Origin: Pseudanabaena sp. BC1403
GTDB lineage: Bacteria > Cyanobacteriota > Cyanobacteriia > Pseudanabaenales > Pseudanabaenaceae
Length of the DNA stretch: 64,000 nt
NCBI RefSeq assembly: GCF_002914585.1
Contig: NZ_PDDM01000024.1
Coordinates: 1 to 64,000, forward strand
Direction: 5' to 3'
Positions 18,732 through 27,872 of this stretch are shown here, piece by piece. The notes under the pieces are model-generated. The model did no database searches. It saw only the letters and a program-made list of their open reading frames with translations, and was not told the DNA's origin. The stretch's first letter is position 1. Each line of letters begins with the position of its first letter. Both the position numbers and the translations under genes were made by a program.

Positions 18732-19319
18732 TTAAGAAGAACGAGGCTTATCACGAATGTTCATGCCATACAAAAACATATGGAGAATTTCCAGAGGCGA
18801 CATAGGCGGACTATGAATCATGATGTCATCATTGCTGGGATGAAGATGAAACCGTATATTTCGCTCATCGTTGTTATGATCTGGAAGATTGAGATCAATT
18901 CTTAGAAAAGGAACTGCAATTTCTCTTTCTCTTTGCGGGAATCTGAGCTCAAAATCAAAGCCTATAATTTGAGCAGGGCTAACAGTTTCATCGATAGTAA
19001 TTGCAAAATCGAACCAGCAACCATTGTGAAGTTTAAAATGCGGAATATCTTGAATGCGATTAAAATTTTTGCCTCCACCCATAATTTCCGAATAGCCTTT
19101 TTTACTAATTTGAGACGATGCCCCTTTTTTAAGCAATTTACGAATTTCATCTTGCTTTGCCTTCAAAACCTTTTCATCACTGGCAGTTGTTAAGCATTTT
19201 AAAATTTCTGCCCATAGAGAAGTTGCATTTTTTACTTCAAGGTATGTATTGCCTAGAGAGCGTTCTTGAATCTCTCCACACATATTTTGCCAATTATTTT
19301 TGTCGCTCAAGCAAGTCAC
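18732..19319 (-). CDS. Third gene of an ATPase operon, unknown
   Basis: A 195-aa soluble protein. The C-terminal half has regular hydrophobic/charged strands (DFELRFPQRE, FLRIDLNLPDHNND, RFHLHPSNDDIMIHSPPMS) and a helical end (PLEILHMFLYGM), which looks like a compact conserved beta-rich domain I cannot name. The start is GTG at 19319, giving a 26-bp overlap with the preceding gene; ATG 19283 is an alternative. Coupling to the ATPase and the 199-aa protein indicates a joint function, perhaps as effector or sensor. Confidence 0.7.
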   Translation of the reverse strand: MTCLSDKNNWQNMCGEIQERSLGNTYLEVKNATSLWAEILKCLTTASDEKVLKAKQDEIRKLLKKGASSQISKKGYSEIMGGGKNFNRIQDIPHFKLHNGCWFDFAITIDETVSPAQIIGFDFELRFPQREREIAVPFLRIDLNLPDHNNDERNIRFHLHPSNDDIMIHSPPMSPLEILHMFLYGMNIRDKPRSS

Positions 19320-19890
19320 CTCGATTAAGTAAAATTAGCCACTCTCCATATTCTGGATCGGTTGGAAGTTGACGATTTTCAGCCAAAACAATCACTTCAC
19401 CATTAGTTTTGCCAGTCCATTCTTGTAGTGCAGCTAGACGGCGATCGCATTCTTCATCACTTAGTATTTCTGCATCTTTTTGTAAATAATATATTCTTGC
19501 TCCTAACCAACTTACAAAGTTAGGTGCGTTATGTATCATTAAATCATTAGCTTGCTCAGAAAGTACAAGTAATCCTCCTTTATTACCTTTATCTAATCGA
19601 CTTCTCAAAGCATCAAAAATTTTCCATTCATTATTATCCCAATCATCTAATTTCCACAGTAAAAAATATTCTTCTGATGCTTCACTAATCTGGTTGATTA
19701 AAGCTCTTGCGTCAGATTTGCCAGATATAGTAGCCGTATTACATTCACTAAAAATTTCAATAGTATCTTGTAAGTCTGTAACTATCGATTCTATATCATC
19801 AATATCTACAACAAGAGCCATCCAGATATTCCCATCTGGACGAGAGCCAATTCTTTGCAATAATTCATCTAAAGAAAATAGTTTATCCAT
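19294..19890 (-). CDS. Second gene of the ATPase operon, NTPase-like partner
   Basis: A protein of about 198 aa. It has an alpha/beta pattern with GGLLVLSEQAND and NAPNFVSWLGARIYYL. This resembles, in position and spacing, FLLPSYAMTRF…APDFWAWKS of the TPR protein at 3604-5232, so both may be degenerate NTPase-like partner domains. No Walker A is present. ATG 19890 overlaps the ATPase stop by 8 bp (GTG 19899 is an alternative). The similarity is by eye and needs profile comparison. Confidence 0.65.
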   Translation of the reverse strand: MDKLFSLDELLQRIGSRPDGNIWMALVVDIDDIESIVTDLQDTIEIFSECNTATISGKSDARALINQISEASEEYFLLWKLDDWDNNEWKIFDALRSRLDKGNKGGLLVLSEQANDLMIHNAPNFVSWLGARIYYLQKDAEILSDEECDRRLAALQEWTGKTNGEVIVLAENRQLPTDPEYGEWLILLNRGDLLERQK

Positions 19891-21121
19891 TAACTTCACT
19901 CACAGCTATACTTTCAACAAGCGGAGCTAATATTGGGTGAACAACATAACGTGGTCTTGGATATCTATACTCCAAAATATGTCCTGTTAGTAATAGTTCA
20001 AAGTCCTCAGATGCTCGTGGAGAAAATGATTTTTCAGTCACAACTTTACGGAGAATATCTACACTTAAATCAGTTAAACCAATTATTTTTGAACGAGCTA
20101 CAGCTAAAACTGCTTGGTTTACGTGTTTCTCTTTAATCTGATCTAAACCATCCATATAAGCCTCTTCAATTGCTGCTTGACAAAGAGACATTAAATCTCG
20201 TAGGACTCCTCCAGATTTATACATTAGAAGTATCCGTGCATCTGGAGTAATAAAATATTCAGGATCTCGAACCTTAAAAATCTCTGTAAAAAATTGCTGT
20301 GCCTCAACATTTTCAAAAACATCAAAATACGGAAGAAAGTAAGAGTATCCTACTATACTTGAAATACTTTCTCTCTGAGTGTATGGCGTTACAATAGAAC
20401 CTACAAGAACCGAACCTATTTCGGCTTTTCTGATTTCGATTACGTCATTCAAAGCTGCATCAATAAAAGTTTTTGATTGGCTTAGTCGATCTAGACCATC
20501 AAACAAAAAAATTATTTCTTTTTGGACAAGTAATCTCGCTGCTTTACTTAAGGTTAGAAAGGCTTGTAAAATTGGCTTCGCATCATCATTTTTTTGAGGA
20601 TAAATCAGTCCTTTATGATTAACTACTATCCTTTTTCTTTCACCAGTTACTTTAGATAAGTCCAACTTCTTGATTGTCTCTAAAGGATGAGGAACATATT
20701 TTTCTATAGTTTCATTATAACCATATGCTACCTTTTGAATTACCTGTTTTGAGGCATCTAGATCAGGATTGTTTGTGTCACCCAATATTTTTATTAATTC
20801 AAGTCCTGCTATCGCAATTAAAGCTCCAGACTGAAGATCGGAAATATCGGCAACCAGACTAACGTCAACATATATGGCTTTAATATCTTCTAACTCATTT
20901 AAAGCTTGTTGAGCAAGTAATAATTGTGTTGTTTTTCCCGAACCAATGCCACCAAATAATAAATGCACTGAAGAAGGACGAAGTGCAACTCTGCCAGTGA
21001 TTTCTTCAATAGGATTATTTGGCAAGTTGACATAAAATCCTCTTTCAACAGCGCGTTGGGGATTAGAAGTAGCTTCAAAAGCTGACATCAGCCTGCGGAA
21101 AAATTTCAGGCGATCGGACAT
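19883..21121 (-). CDS. P-loop ATPase heading a three-gene operon
   Basis: A 412-aa AAA/STAND-like ATPase. Walker A is FGGIGSGKTTQ (about residue 56), Walker B EIIFLFDGLDRL (about 206). The C-terminal part has SGGVLRDLMSLCQAA and a winged-helix-like end with RYVVHPILAPL. The same order of landmarks (SGG-x-RxLM, then a Tyr/His-Pro end) is found in the ATPase at 5192-6478, so the two are paralogues. It is followed by two overlapping genes. The set looks like an uncharacterised conflict or signalling module, but there is no direct proof. Confidence 0.8.
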   Translation of the reverse strand: MSDRLKFFRRLMSAFEATSNPQRAVERGFYVNLPNNPIEEITGRVALRPSSVHLLFGGIGSGKTTQLLLAQQALNELEDIKAIYVDVSLVADISDLQSGALIAIAGLELIKILGDTNNPDLDASKQVIQKVAYGYNETIEKYVPHPLETIKKLDLSKVTGERKRIVVNHKGLIYPQKNDDAKPILQAFLTLSKAARLLVQKEIIFLFDGLDRLSQSKTFIDAALNDVIEIRKAEIGSVLVGSIVTPYTQRESISSIVGYSYFLPYFDVFENVEAQQFFTEIFKVRDPEYFITPDARILLMYKSGGVLRDLMSLCQAAIEEAYMDGLDQIKEKHVNQAVLAVARSKIIGLTDLSVDILRKVVTEKSFSPRASEDFELLLTGHILEYRYPRPRYVVHPILAPLVESIAVSEVNG

Positions 21122-21201
21122 AACATTTTTAATGAAAGGTTAGTGTTTATATATTAACGGATTAACTGACGAACTGAAATCATGCAGGATTCATAGCAAC
21201 C

Positions 21202-21419
21202 GTAGGGGCTTAGCATTTGAGCCACAATTTTTAAACTCACTACAGAAACCTCGATCCGCAAATGCTAAGCCCTCTTTACTTTCACAGAAAAACTGTCCCT
21301 GCGTTGTGAGATTTATGCCTTCACAGAAAAATTGTCCCTGCGTTGCGAAGTTTTGGGCTTAGCATTCCCAAATCAAGGCGATCGCAAAATTTATAAATTG
21401 TGGCGGGAATGCTAAGCCC
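21202..21419. repeat. Composite repeat: two hairpins and a 39-bp tandem pair
   Basis: Hairpin 1 pairs GGGCTTAGCATTTG (21206-21219) with 21259-21272. Hairpin 2 pairs GGGCTTAGCATTCCC (21355-21369) with 21405-21419. Between them are two imperfect 39-bp direct copies (21281-21319 and 21320-21358) beginning TTCACAGAAAAA. The element shares arms with the one at 13921-14100. It fills the 21122-21435 gap, where no gene is seen. Confidence 0.7.
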
Positions 21420-21435
21420 CTACTGCCCCTATATC

Positions 21436-22941
21436 TTAATCGTGTTTCTTCACTAAAACTAATTCCTCAGTCGTGAAATCCTCAAAGGTGGCCTGCTGAC
21501 TGGTTAATAACTCAACTGTCGCATCAGCAATATCATTATTTGCAGCAGAGCGATCGCGTAAACGTTGCTCCAAAACTTCCACGGGCGCAGTGCAGTAAAT
21601 GATCTCGACAGGAATATTTTGAGCTTGGGCGGCGGCGATCGCTTGACTTCTCAGACTAATGCGATCGTACTTCGCATCGAGAATCACCGTGAAGCCTTTG
21701 CTAGCCAACAAAACGCCTAACTCAGCCAATCTGGTATAGGTTTTCGCAGTCATTTCTGGCGTGTAAATATCATCACTGCCACGCTCCATTAAGCCAATTC
21801 CTGCAATTTGCTTGCGAATCGCATCCGATCGCAGATAGATAGCATCTTGCTCTGAGGCGATCGCTTTGGCGGTTGTGCTTTTGCCAGAGCCAGATACACC
21901 CGACATGATGATCAATTTGCCTTGCTTGGGTTGGGTATATTCCCAAGCCAATTTGTAATATGCCGAGGCTTCCGTTTGAGCATTGGCTTTCACATCCGCA
22001 GGAATATTCGGATCGTCGAGCAAGAAAGAAGTTACTTTAGCGCGAATATAGGCTCTCATGCTGCAATGAAGGGGCAATAGAACGGCTCCTTCATAATCGC
22101 CAGTACGTTCTAGATAGGTATTCAGGAAAATATTCGCGAGATCCCTTCTGCCGCGAAATTGCAAATCCATTAATAGAAATGCTGCATCGTAAAGCACGTC
22201 GCTATTGCGGAATGGCTCATTAAATTCGATACAATCAAAAATCTGGATTTGATCTTGATAGAGACAAATATTTTTTAAATGCACATCACCATGACATTCA
22301 CGGACTTTGCCCTTAGCAATGCGATCGCTAAATAAATCTGCATTCTCCGCAAAGAATTTATCTGTATAGGCGCGAGTTTGAGCAAGCTGTTCCTCAGTTT
22401 GAGCAATACCAACATACTTTTCAGTGGAGGCATAGTTATCATTTGCCACAGCGCGAACTGCTTCCATTGTGCCGAAACTATTGATATGGTCATTGGTTAG
22501 TGCCTTCTGATGGAATACCGCCAACTGTTCACCAATTTGTTTTACATGATCAGCCGTCAGTCTGCCCGAAGCAAACATCTCAATTAACAAGTCCTCCTGT
22601 GAGAATTCTGGCATCGCGATCGCATATTCCACAGGTGTACCTGTGCCAGTCTTATCGAAGTGATATTTTCCATCTGTTTCGATAATGGGCAAGACTGAAA
22701 GATATAGATCAGGAGCTAAACGGCGGTTAAGCCGCAGTTCTTCTTCACAAAAATATTTGCGCTTTTCCAGTGTAGAGAAATCTAAGAATCCAAAGTTCAT
22801 TGGTTTCTTAACTTTGTATGCATAGGAGCCTGTTAGCAGCACAAAAGAAATATGGGTTTGCAAAAGCTGAATTGGCTCAGTAACAGGATGTTCGTAAAAC
22901 TCAGGCAAGAGCATTTGCTCAATGATTGGCGGTAATGACAT
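21436..22941 (-). CDS. APH-like kinase fused to a P-loop kinase
   Basis: A 501-aa two-domain protein. The N-terminal 330 residues are aminoglycoside-phosphotransferase-like: VRECHGDVHLKNICL (catalytic loop, about residue 214) and IFDCIEFNEPFRNSD (metal-binding). The C-terminal 150 residues are a zeta-toxin/gluconate-kinase-like P-loop domain with MSGVSGSGKSTTAK (about 346) and YLRSDAIRK. This fusion is widespread in bacteria as a COG2187/COG0645 protein of unknown substrate. It stands alone, flanked by repeats. Confidence 0.85.
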   Translation of the reverse strand: MSLPPIIEQMLLPEFYEHPVTEPIQLLQTHISFVLLTGSYAYKVKKPMNFGFLDFSTLEKRKYFCEEELRLNRRLAPDLYLSVLPIIETDGKYHFDKTGTGTPVEYAIAMPEFSQEDLLIEMFASGRLTADHVKQIGEQLAVFHQKALTNDHINSFGTMEAVRAVANDNYASTEKYVGIAQTEEQLAQTRAYTDKFFAENADLFSDRIAKGKVRECHGDVHLKNICLYQDQIQIFDCIEFNEPFRNSDVLYDAAFLLMDLQFRGRRDLANIFLNTYLERTGDYEGAVLLPLHCSMRAYIRAKVTSFLLDDPNIPADVKANAQTEASAYYKLAWEYTQPKQGKLIIMSGVSGSGKSTTAKAIASEQDAIYLRSDAIRKQIAGIGLMERGSDDIYTPEMTAKTYTRLAELGVLLASKGFTVILDAKYDRISLRSQAIAAAQAQNIPVEIIYCTAPVEVLEQRLRDRSAANNDIADATVELLTSQQATFEDFTTEELVLVKKHD

Positions 22942-22945
22942 AAGG

Positions 22946-22999
22946 ATTGGTGATTGGTAATTGGTGATTGATAATTCGTAATTCGTAATTCGTAATTAT
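22946..22999. repeat. Simple repeats ATTGGTG and ATTCGTA
   Basis: Short tandem runs of TGATTGGTAATTGG and ATTCGTAATTCGTAATTCGT fill the gap upstream of the fusion kinase. Such runs are slippage-prone and sit in its presumed 5' region, so they may vary between strains. Confidence 0.7.
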
Positions 23000-23036
23000 C
23001 AACCAGTTTTCAGGAATTGCCGATAGAGAATAGTTA

Positions 23037-23921
23037 CTAACTAGGCTTTTTATAGCGTGTTAGCCATACGAAGAAAAGAATTGGCAACGAAATTGCCACA
23101 AGTGACTCTGCCCAGAAAAACGAGAGAAAGTCTGACAAACCGCCAAGGGGAGGAACGCCTGGTTGAAGGTTTCGTACCGCAGGCAGCGCAAATAACATAC
23201 CCGCAATCAGCGTAAACATCCCAAATTCAGTTGGACGTGGTTGCAAAACTACGACCATGATCATCGTAAATATCACTAAACCTATCATCCACATTGAAAT
23301 CATTAAGAAGATAGCAAAAGACTTGGTGATTACCGATCGCGATACAGTTACGCGCAAACCTATATAGCTATCAGTAGACTCAAACTCGGCTTTGGGAATG
23401 TAATCAACGTCAATGTTATAGCCTGAAATTGCTCCATAAAAATCAACTGACATGGGAATTTCTTCTTTCTCATCTTTAGGATTAGTGAAAAAGAGGTAGA
23501 AGTCTGATTTGTGAACATCAAAAGGATAGTCGCTAACCCTACCACTAGCTATAGATAAGGAGCCTGTCACAGTATCAGGAATGCGATTTTTTTCAAGTGT
23601 AACTTCAGCTTTACCACTTTCGATACCTGTAAAGAATTTTAGGTCTTTAGTGAGGCGTGCATCTTTAACGTATGTTCCTTCAGGACTCGGTGCAAATCTG
23701 AGATTTATCTCGGATTTAATCGGATCAACTCCTAGCATAGTAACAGCAACATTGATCCGATTTGGTTCTTTGTCATCTCCAAAGATTAGATTAGCTGATC
23801 GCTGCGTGCCATCGCTCTGATAAAAATAGAGTGCCCCCGAGAATGCGCCAATAAAAAGCGCTAGACAAAGCAGCATGATAACAATGCGCTTAATCAGAAG
23901 ATTGCGACTTGTATTTGCCAT
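23037..23921 (-). CDS. DUF4436-type membrane protein
   Basis: A 294-aa protein. One N-terminal membrane segment (residues 11-31) is followed by a beta-rich exported domain (NRINVAVTMLGVDP, RFAPSPEGTYVKDARL, YPFDVHKSDFYLFF) and three C-terminal membrane segments with PRPTEFGMFTLIAGMLFALP. This layout and the YPFD motif match DUF4436 proteins as I remember them. The function is not known. There are no operon partners; the next gene is 370 bp upstream across a MITE. Confidence 0.7.
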   Translation of the reverse strand: MANTSRNLLIKRIVIMLLCLALFIGAFSGALYFYQSDGTQRSANLIFGDDKEPNRINVAVTMLGVDPIKSEINLRFAPSPEGTYVKDARLTKDLKFFTGIESGKAEVTLEKNRIPDTVTGSLSIASGRVSDYPFDVHKSDFYLFFTNPKDEKEEIPMSVDFYGAISGYNIDVDYIPKAEFESTDSYIGLRVTVSRSVITKSFAIFLMISMWMIGLVIFTMIMVVVLQPRPTEFGMFTLIAGMLFALPAVRNLQPGVPPLGGLSDFLSFFWAESLVAISLPILFFVWLTRYKKPS

Positions 23922-24091
23922 ATAATTCCGCCTGAGAGAGTAATGATTTGCAAAGTAAATCCTATTCAGACTACCCCACTTTGTGCTCTGTCACCAGAGT
24001 AAGGCTAGCTCATCCACCCCACCTTAATGGTCATAGGTACAAATCATGACTGGTTTAGGTTTGGTGCGATTAACCATGAGATAGCTAAGTG

Positions 24092-24190
24092 ATACCAAAA
24101 TACAAAGTGGCGCAGCTATTTTGTGTTTTTAAAACCCTTACAGGGTTTGTTTTTTAATTCACAGAAGTGTTGTCACACTTTTGTGAATTG
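24092..24190. repeat. MITE-like element, family A copy 1
   Basis: A stretch of about 99 bp beginning ATACCAAAATAC and ending TTTTGTGAATTGGGA, with three internal hairpins, including AATTCACAGAAGTG… with its complement. A second copy lies at 47526-47628. It occupies the 23922-24290 gap, where no gene is seen. Confidence 0.75.
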
Positions 24191-24290
24191 GGATTACTGA
24201 CGCACAATCGAGTAAAAATAAGGTTTAGAGAGCACATTAGGACAATCGGAAGATTGGTTAAAGCACCCCAAACAGAAGGTAAAAACAAAC

Positions 24291-25154
24291 CTATATTGCC
24301 CATGCCACCAAGAAAGAGCTGACGATATAAGTAAATGCTTCGATAAAGCCTACACCTAAGTTTGGCGTTTCTTGCTTGGCAATTTCATCAGAGATTTTGA
24401 CCCCAGGCACGAGAATCAAATCGGCAAGCCACCGAATCACGGCTAATAAAATTAATCCACAGCCTAAAGCAATTCCATAGATAGAAAAGCTCTCTGTCCA
24501 GTTCTCGAATTCTGGAATAAAGGCATTGCGAATGACATTTGCCACGCCAACGATCGCACCTGCAAAGGCAACCCCAGCCGCAGGATTGTTGCGTTTAGCG
24601 ATTTCGCCATAGACATCGTAAGCAGCGATCCGTGGATAGACGATACTCACAAAGATCAAAACCCCTAACCCTAAAAGCCAGCAGACCAAACCCACAAATA
24701 AATTGCCTCCATCACCACCGAGAGCACTACTCAGGATCAGTCCATTGCCAATATGACAACCTGCTTCCAAGCTTCCAGCACCAACATTATGCTCTTCCTG
24801 CACTTCTCTAGCACAGTCACACCGCCGCAAGATCGCCCAATCACAGATCCAAGCTCCAACAAGCATTAATAAAATGGAGAACGCTCCATAACTAGCCAAG
24901 TTAATCAATACATCTTGCCAAGAAGAACTAGTTCGGGTAAGTGCTCCACTCACAGCGATCGCAATGCCCATGTAATAACCAACTAAGGCGATCGCGACCG
25001 CAGGATTATCTCGGACAAAAAGCTGGAGATTGAGATTCATGCGTCGAAATAGCTTTTGGTAAGCAAGCTGCCCAAGCCAAAATAGAGCAAATCCTAAAAG
25101 CAGTTCCATTACTACTAGAGGAATGCGATTTATCTCTTGCCAAATTCTTTCCAT
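24291..25154 (-). CDS. DUF350-family membrane protein
   Basis: 287 aa with about eight membrane segments arranged as two DUF350-like repeats: each has a DNPAVAIALVGYYMGIAI-type segment (also RNNPAAGVAFAGAIVGVAN and QETPNLGVGFIEAFTYIVS). E. coli YjfL is a single-repeat relative. DUF350 genes are often found next to polyamine-synthase-like, ATP-grasp and DUF4178 genes. Here a FemAB-like transferase, a spermidine synthase homologue, DUF4178 and a PLP decarboxylase follow upstream. ATG 25154 is chosen over TTG 25160. Export or membrane attachment of a polyamine-type product is an inference. Confidence 0.8.
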   Translation of the reverse strand: MERIWQEINRIPLVVMELLLGFALFWLGQLAYQKLFRRMNLNLQLFVRDNPAVAIALVGYYMGIAIAVSGALTRTSSSWQDVLINLASYGAFSILLMLVGAWICDWAILRRCDCAREVQEEHNVGAGSLEAGCHIGNGLILSSALGGDGGNLFVGLVCWLLGLGVLIFVSIVYPRIAAYDVYGEIAKRNNPAAGVAFAGAIVGVANVIRNAFIPEFENWTESFSIYGIALGCGLILLAVIRWLADLILVPGVKISDEIAKQETPNLGVGFIEAFTYIVSSFLVAWAI

Positions 25155-25206
25155 ACTCAATCTTCTCCAGTTTATCTATTGTCCCTACCTAAGGTAGCCA
25201 TCATAT

Positions 25207-25280
25207 GTAGGGTGAGTTAGCGAAGCGTAACGCACCATAGAGGTTATTGGGTGCGTTACGCTATCGCTAACTCACCCTAC
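25207..25280. repeat. Inverted repeat GTAGGGTGAGTTAGCG
   Basis: Arms of about 30 bp with one bulged base (25207-25236 and 25250-25280) contain GCGTAACGCACC. This is a very common type of cyanobacterial dispersed palindrome. It separates the DUF350 gene from the transferase gene and may attenuate read-through. Confidence 0.75.
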
Positions 25281-25295
25281 GTAATTGTCAGCAGA

Positions 25296-26339
25296 TTAAA
25301 GTTTTTCTAGTAGTCCTATGATTGTATCTGCTAAGCGATCGTAGAAGACATAGTCATATGCGCCGATTGTTTTCGCGATCGCACCGCCAAACTGTTGCTT
25401 AAACCGTGAAAATCGAAAATAGGGATGATTAGGCTCAGTAGTGAATCCGTAGAAATCATAGATTTTGCAACCTCTAGCTTTGGCTCGTTGCATAGCTGAC
25501 CAGTGCATCGCATAACTTGCCATCACATGGGGATGCTTAACATTGCGTCCGCCATACAGATAGGTACAGCGATCGCCCCAATAAATGACGAGAATTGCCG
25601 CTAATGTCTCCCCTTGCCAGCTCGCGATCGCAATTTCTGCCATGTTTGCAGGAAATAAGGTTTGGCAAAGGTTGATAAAAAAGCCAAAGGGTTCACCAAA
25701 AAAATTTTGACGTTGCGAAGTTTCCCAGAACAGATCGTAAAACAAAGCGATCGCAGCATCGTCTTGGCGAAATTCGGTAGTTACGCCATAGCGCCAACTG
25801 AGACGCAGATTGTAGCGCCCCTTGGATTGCATTTGGGCAAGGAGTTGATCGGGCGTAAGTTGCAGGTCGATTAACAGGGTTTCCGTAGGCATGAGATCGG
25901 CAGGCGATCGCACAAAATCGGCTGGTAACCATTGCGGCTTGCTTTCCCACAAAGGCTCAATGCGTAAAGCGATAATGCTGGTATTAAAGGAAGCACTATA
26001 CTCGCAAGCTAACTGTTCGGCAGCTTCTAACAATAACGGCATTCCCATAGCAGCCCATTCTGGCGAGAGAATTGCTCCCCCTGCTGCTAATAAAATGTTA
26101 GCTCCTCCCAACTGCGGATAAAGATAGAAGATACACCCCCCAGCCAAGTTTTCCGAAGTGCATTCTGGTGTTGAGTCCTGACCGCAAAACAATCCATACC
26201 GCCAAGTCTTGTAGCCTTGTAATTCTTTGAAATCTGCCCAAGTCCATGACTGCATGAAACAGCTATGTGGATTGGTTTTGACCATGCTATCCCAAGTATA
26301 GCGATCGCGATCGGACAATAATTCTAAGTGGAGATTCAT
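25296..26339 (-). CDS. FemAB/GNAT-like acyl- or aminoacyl-transferase
   Basis: 347 aa with the double-GNAT pattern of FemA/B-type proteins: NPHSCFMQSWTWADFKE at the N-terminus, MQSKGRYNLRLSWRYGV in the middle and YDFYGFTTEPNHPYFRFSRF near the end, where FemAB proteins bind the acyl donor. Family members attach amino acids from aminoacyl-tRNA to peptidoglycan or other acceptors. It begins 3 bp after the stop of the spermidine-synthase-like gene, so the genes share an operon. I infer a ligation step in polyamine or peptide modification; the substrates are unknown. Confidence 0.75.
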   Translation of the reverse strand: MNLHLELLSDRDRYTWDSMVKTNPHSCFMQSWTWADFKELQGYKTWRYGLFCGQDSTPECTSENLAGGCIFYLYPQLGGANILLAAGGAILSPEWAAMGMPLLLEAAEQLACEYSASFNTSIIALRIEPLWESKPQWLPADFVRSPADLMPTETLLIDLQLTPDQLLAQMQSKGRYNLRLSWRYGVTTEFRQDDAAIALFYDLFWETSQRQNFFGEPFGFFINLCQTLFPANMAEIAIASWQGETLAAILVIYWGDRCTYLYGGRNVKHPHVMASYAMHWSAMQRAKARGCKIYDFYGFTTEPNHPYFRFSRFKQQFGGAIAKTIGAYDYVFYDRLADTIIGLLEKL

Positions 26340-26342
26340 AAA

Positions 26343-27869
26343 TTATTTGGGATCTGAATCCGTATACAAATTAGATAACCATGTAAGCCCAATTGTCGTT
26401 ATGATTACCCCTGTGAATCCCCAACTAAACCCAGTATCATTACCACTGCTTGCAAAGCCAGTAGAGCCTTTTGCAAATACAGAATCGGGAGCAATCAGAT
26501 TTGCTACTAACATTGTGACTGTAAGGGAGATCAACAACTTAGTTGAAGTAGAAAATTGAAATGTTTCCGAACCAATGCGGTTAAGAGCTACATCAGTCCT
26601 CTCTTCACGTTCCCCTTGATTACCAGACTGAAGCTTCGTTAATAGCTGCTTGAGATCGGCGATCGCCTGTGGCGGCAGATCTTTTCCCCTTGTAATGACG
26701 CGATCTAGCAAACGAGGCAAATTAATCTGCTCTAAGAGTTGCGGCACGGAACCTAGCCAAGAGGCAGTCATTTTAGGGGTATGGTAAGGATTTTGAACTG
26801 GCAACAGTTTCTGAAAGTCGGGATGAGACTTTTGCATTTGCTCTAACCACAGCTTGGCTACAGACTCTAACCGTAGGGGATCGATCGCTAGCGATCGCAT
26901 CCAAGATTGACTGAGGCGGTTGATTTCCTGCGCGTCATCAAGAGCAAGAAAGTCTATATTAGCGTCCGTTGATTCAATAATGTTTGGATGGTGATTGAGC
27001 AGATAGTAAAGCAATTGTGGTGATTTCTGGCTGTGAATATTCACGGTAAAACGCTGCTCAGCGATCGCTTCATTAAAGCAAAAAGTGGCTAAGAGTGAAT
27101 CAAGATTGAGCAATCGCAACCCATTAGGAAAATGGATATTAGCGAGTTCGGCTTTAGTAATCGCCTGCTCGTTAGCAGCTAGAAAAAACCCCCAATCGCC
27201 ATAACCAAGCTGATGGAATGAGGGAATGCACACCTGCATTGGTTTAGCGATCATTCCAGCACTCCAAAGAGTCTGATACATGCACCAGAATCCTAACGTA
27301 TTACAATCGGGAGATACGGCATTATCACTGAGAATACCTTGGGGATGGAGAACTTGGCGGATAAGCTGAAACCATTCTTGACTATGTACACGGGTTTCTT
27401 CGGGAGATGTGGGATAGGTAAAGTCACAGATCACCACATGATAGAGATCGTCAGGGTTGGCAATATTTTGAATGCGATCGCTCAAAAACAAAAAGGCCTC
27501 TTGGCAGTGAATATTAACCTTGCGATCGCTCAAACTATTCTCGTTAAAAGGTGCAAAAACCGTTTTGGCTAGATTCAATACTTCAGGATTAAAATCTACC
27601 AAATCAATAGAACTCACTTCTGGAAATCGCAATACATCCCTAACCGCAAGTCCATCACCACCGCCGCAAATTAAAACTCGAATCCCCTTGTTTAGTGAGT
27701 TGTCTTGGGATACAGATAAATCTGAAAACCGTTTTGCAGCCAGTGCGATCGCAGGAACAACTAAATATTCATGGTAAATCTGTTCATCTTCTGTATGGAA
27801 CTGCAATTCGCCATTGATATAGAAAGCCAATCCGTTCGGACAATGTTCAATAAATAATGAAGCGGGCAT
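26343..27869 (-). CDS. Spermidine-synthase-like protein with C-terminal membrane anchor
   Basis: 508 aa. Residues 1-230 have the aminopropyltransferase fold: LQFHTEDEQIYHEYLV (substrate gate), VLICGGGDGLAVRDVLRF (SAM-type binding) and VVICDFTYPTSPEE (catalytic Asp). Residues 240-430 are a helical extension not found in canonical SpeE. Residues 435-508 have two hydrophobic segments, separated by a Gly/Ser-rich stretch (STGFASSGNDTGFSW), probably anchoring it to the membrane. It sits 3 bp from the DUF4178 gene. It probably transfers aminopropyl or a related group to an unusual acceptor. Confidence 0.82.
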   Translation of the reverse strand: MPASLFIEHCPNGLAFYINGELQFHTEDEQIYHEYLVVPAIALAAKRFSDLSVSQDNSLNKGIRVLICGGGDGLAVRDVLRFPEVSSIDLVDFNPEVLNLAKTVFAPFNENSLSDRKVNIHCQEAFLFLSDRIQNIANPDDLYHVVICDFTYPTSPEETRVHSQEWFQLIRQVLHPQGILSDNAVSPDCNTLGFWCMYQTLWSAGMIAKPMQVCIPSFHQLGYGDWGFFLAANEQAITKAELANIHFPNGLRLLNLDSLLATFCFNEAIAEQRFTVNIHSQKSPQLLYYLLNHHPNIIESTDANIDFLALDDAQEINRLSQSWMRSLAIDPLRLESVAKLWLEQMQKSHPDFQKLLPVQNPYHTPKMTASWLGSVPQLLEQINLPRLLDRVITRGKDLPPQAIADLKQLLTKLQSGNQGEREERTDVALNRIGSETFQFSTSTKLLISLTVTMLVANLIAPDSVFAKGSTGFASSGNDTGFSWGFTGVIITTIGLTWLSNLYTDSDPK

Positions 27870-27872
27870 ACC

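Noticed and set aside
22946-22999. Short tandem ATTCGTA repeats as a possible operator array
   Set aside because: Low-complexity slippage pattern; no symmetry or nearby regulator.
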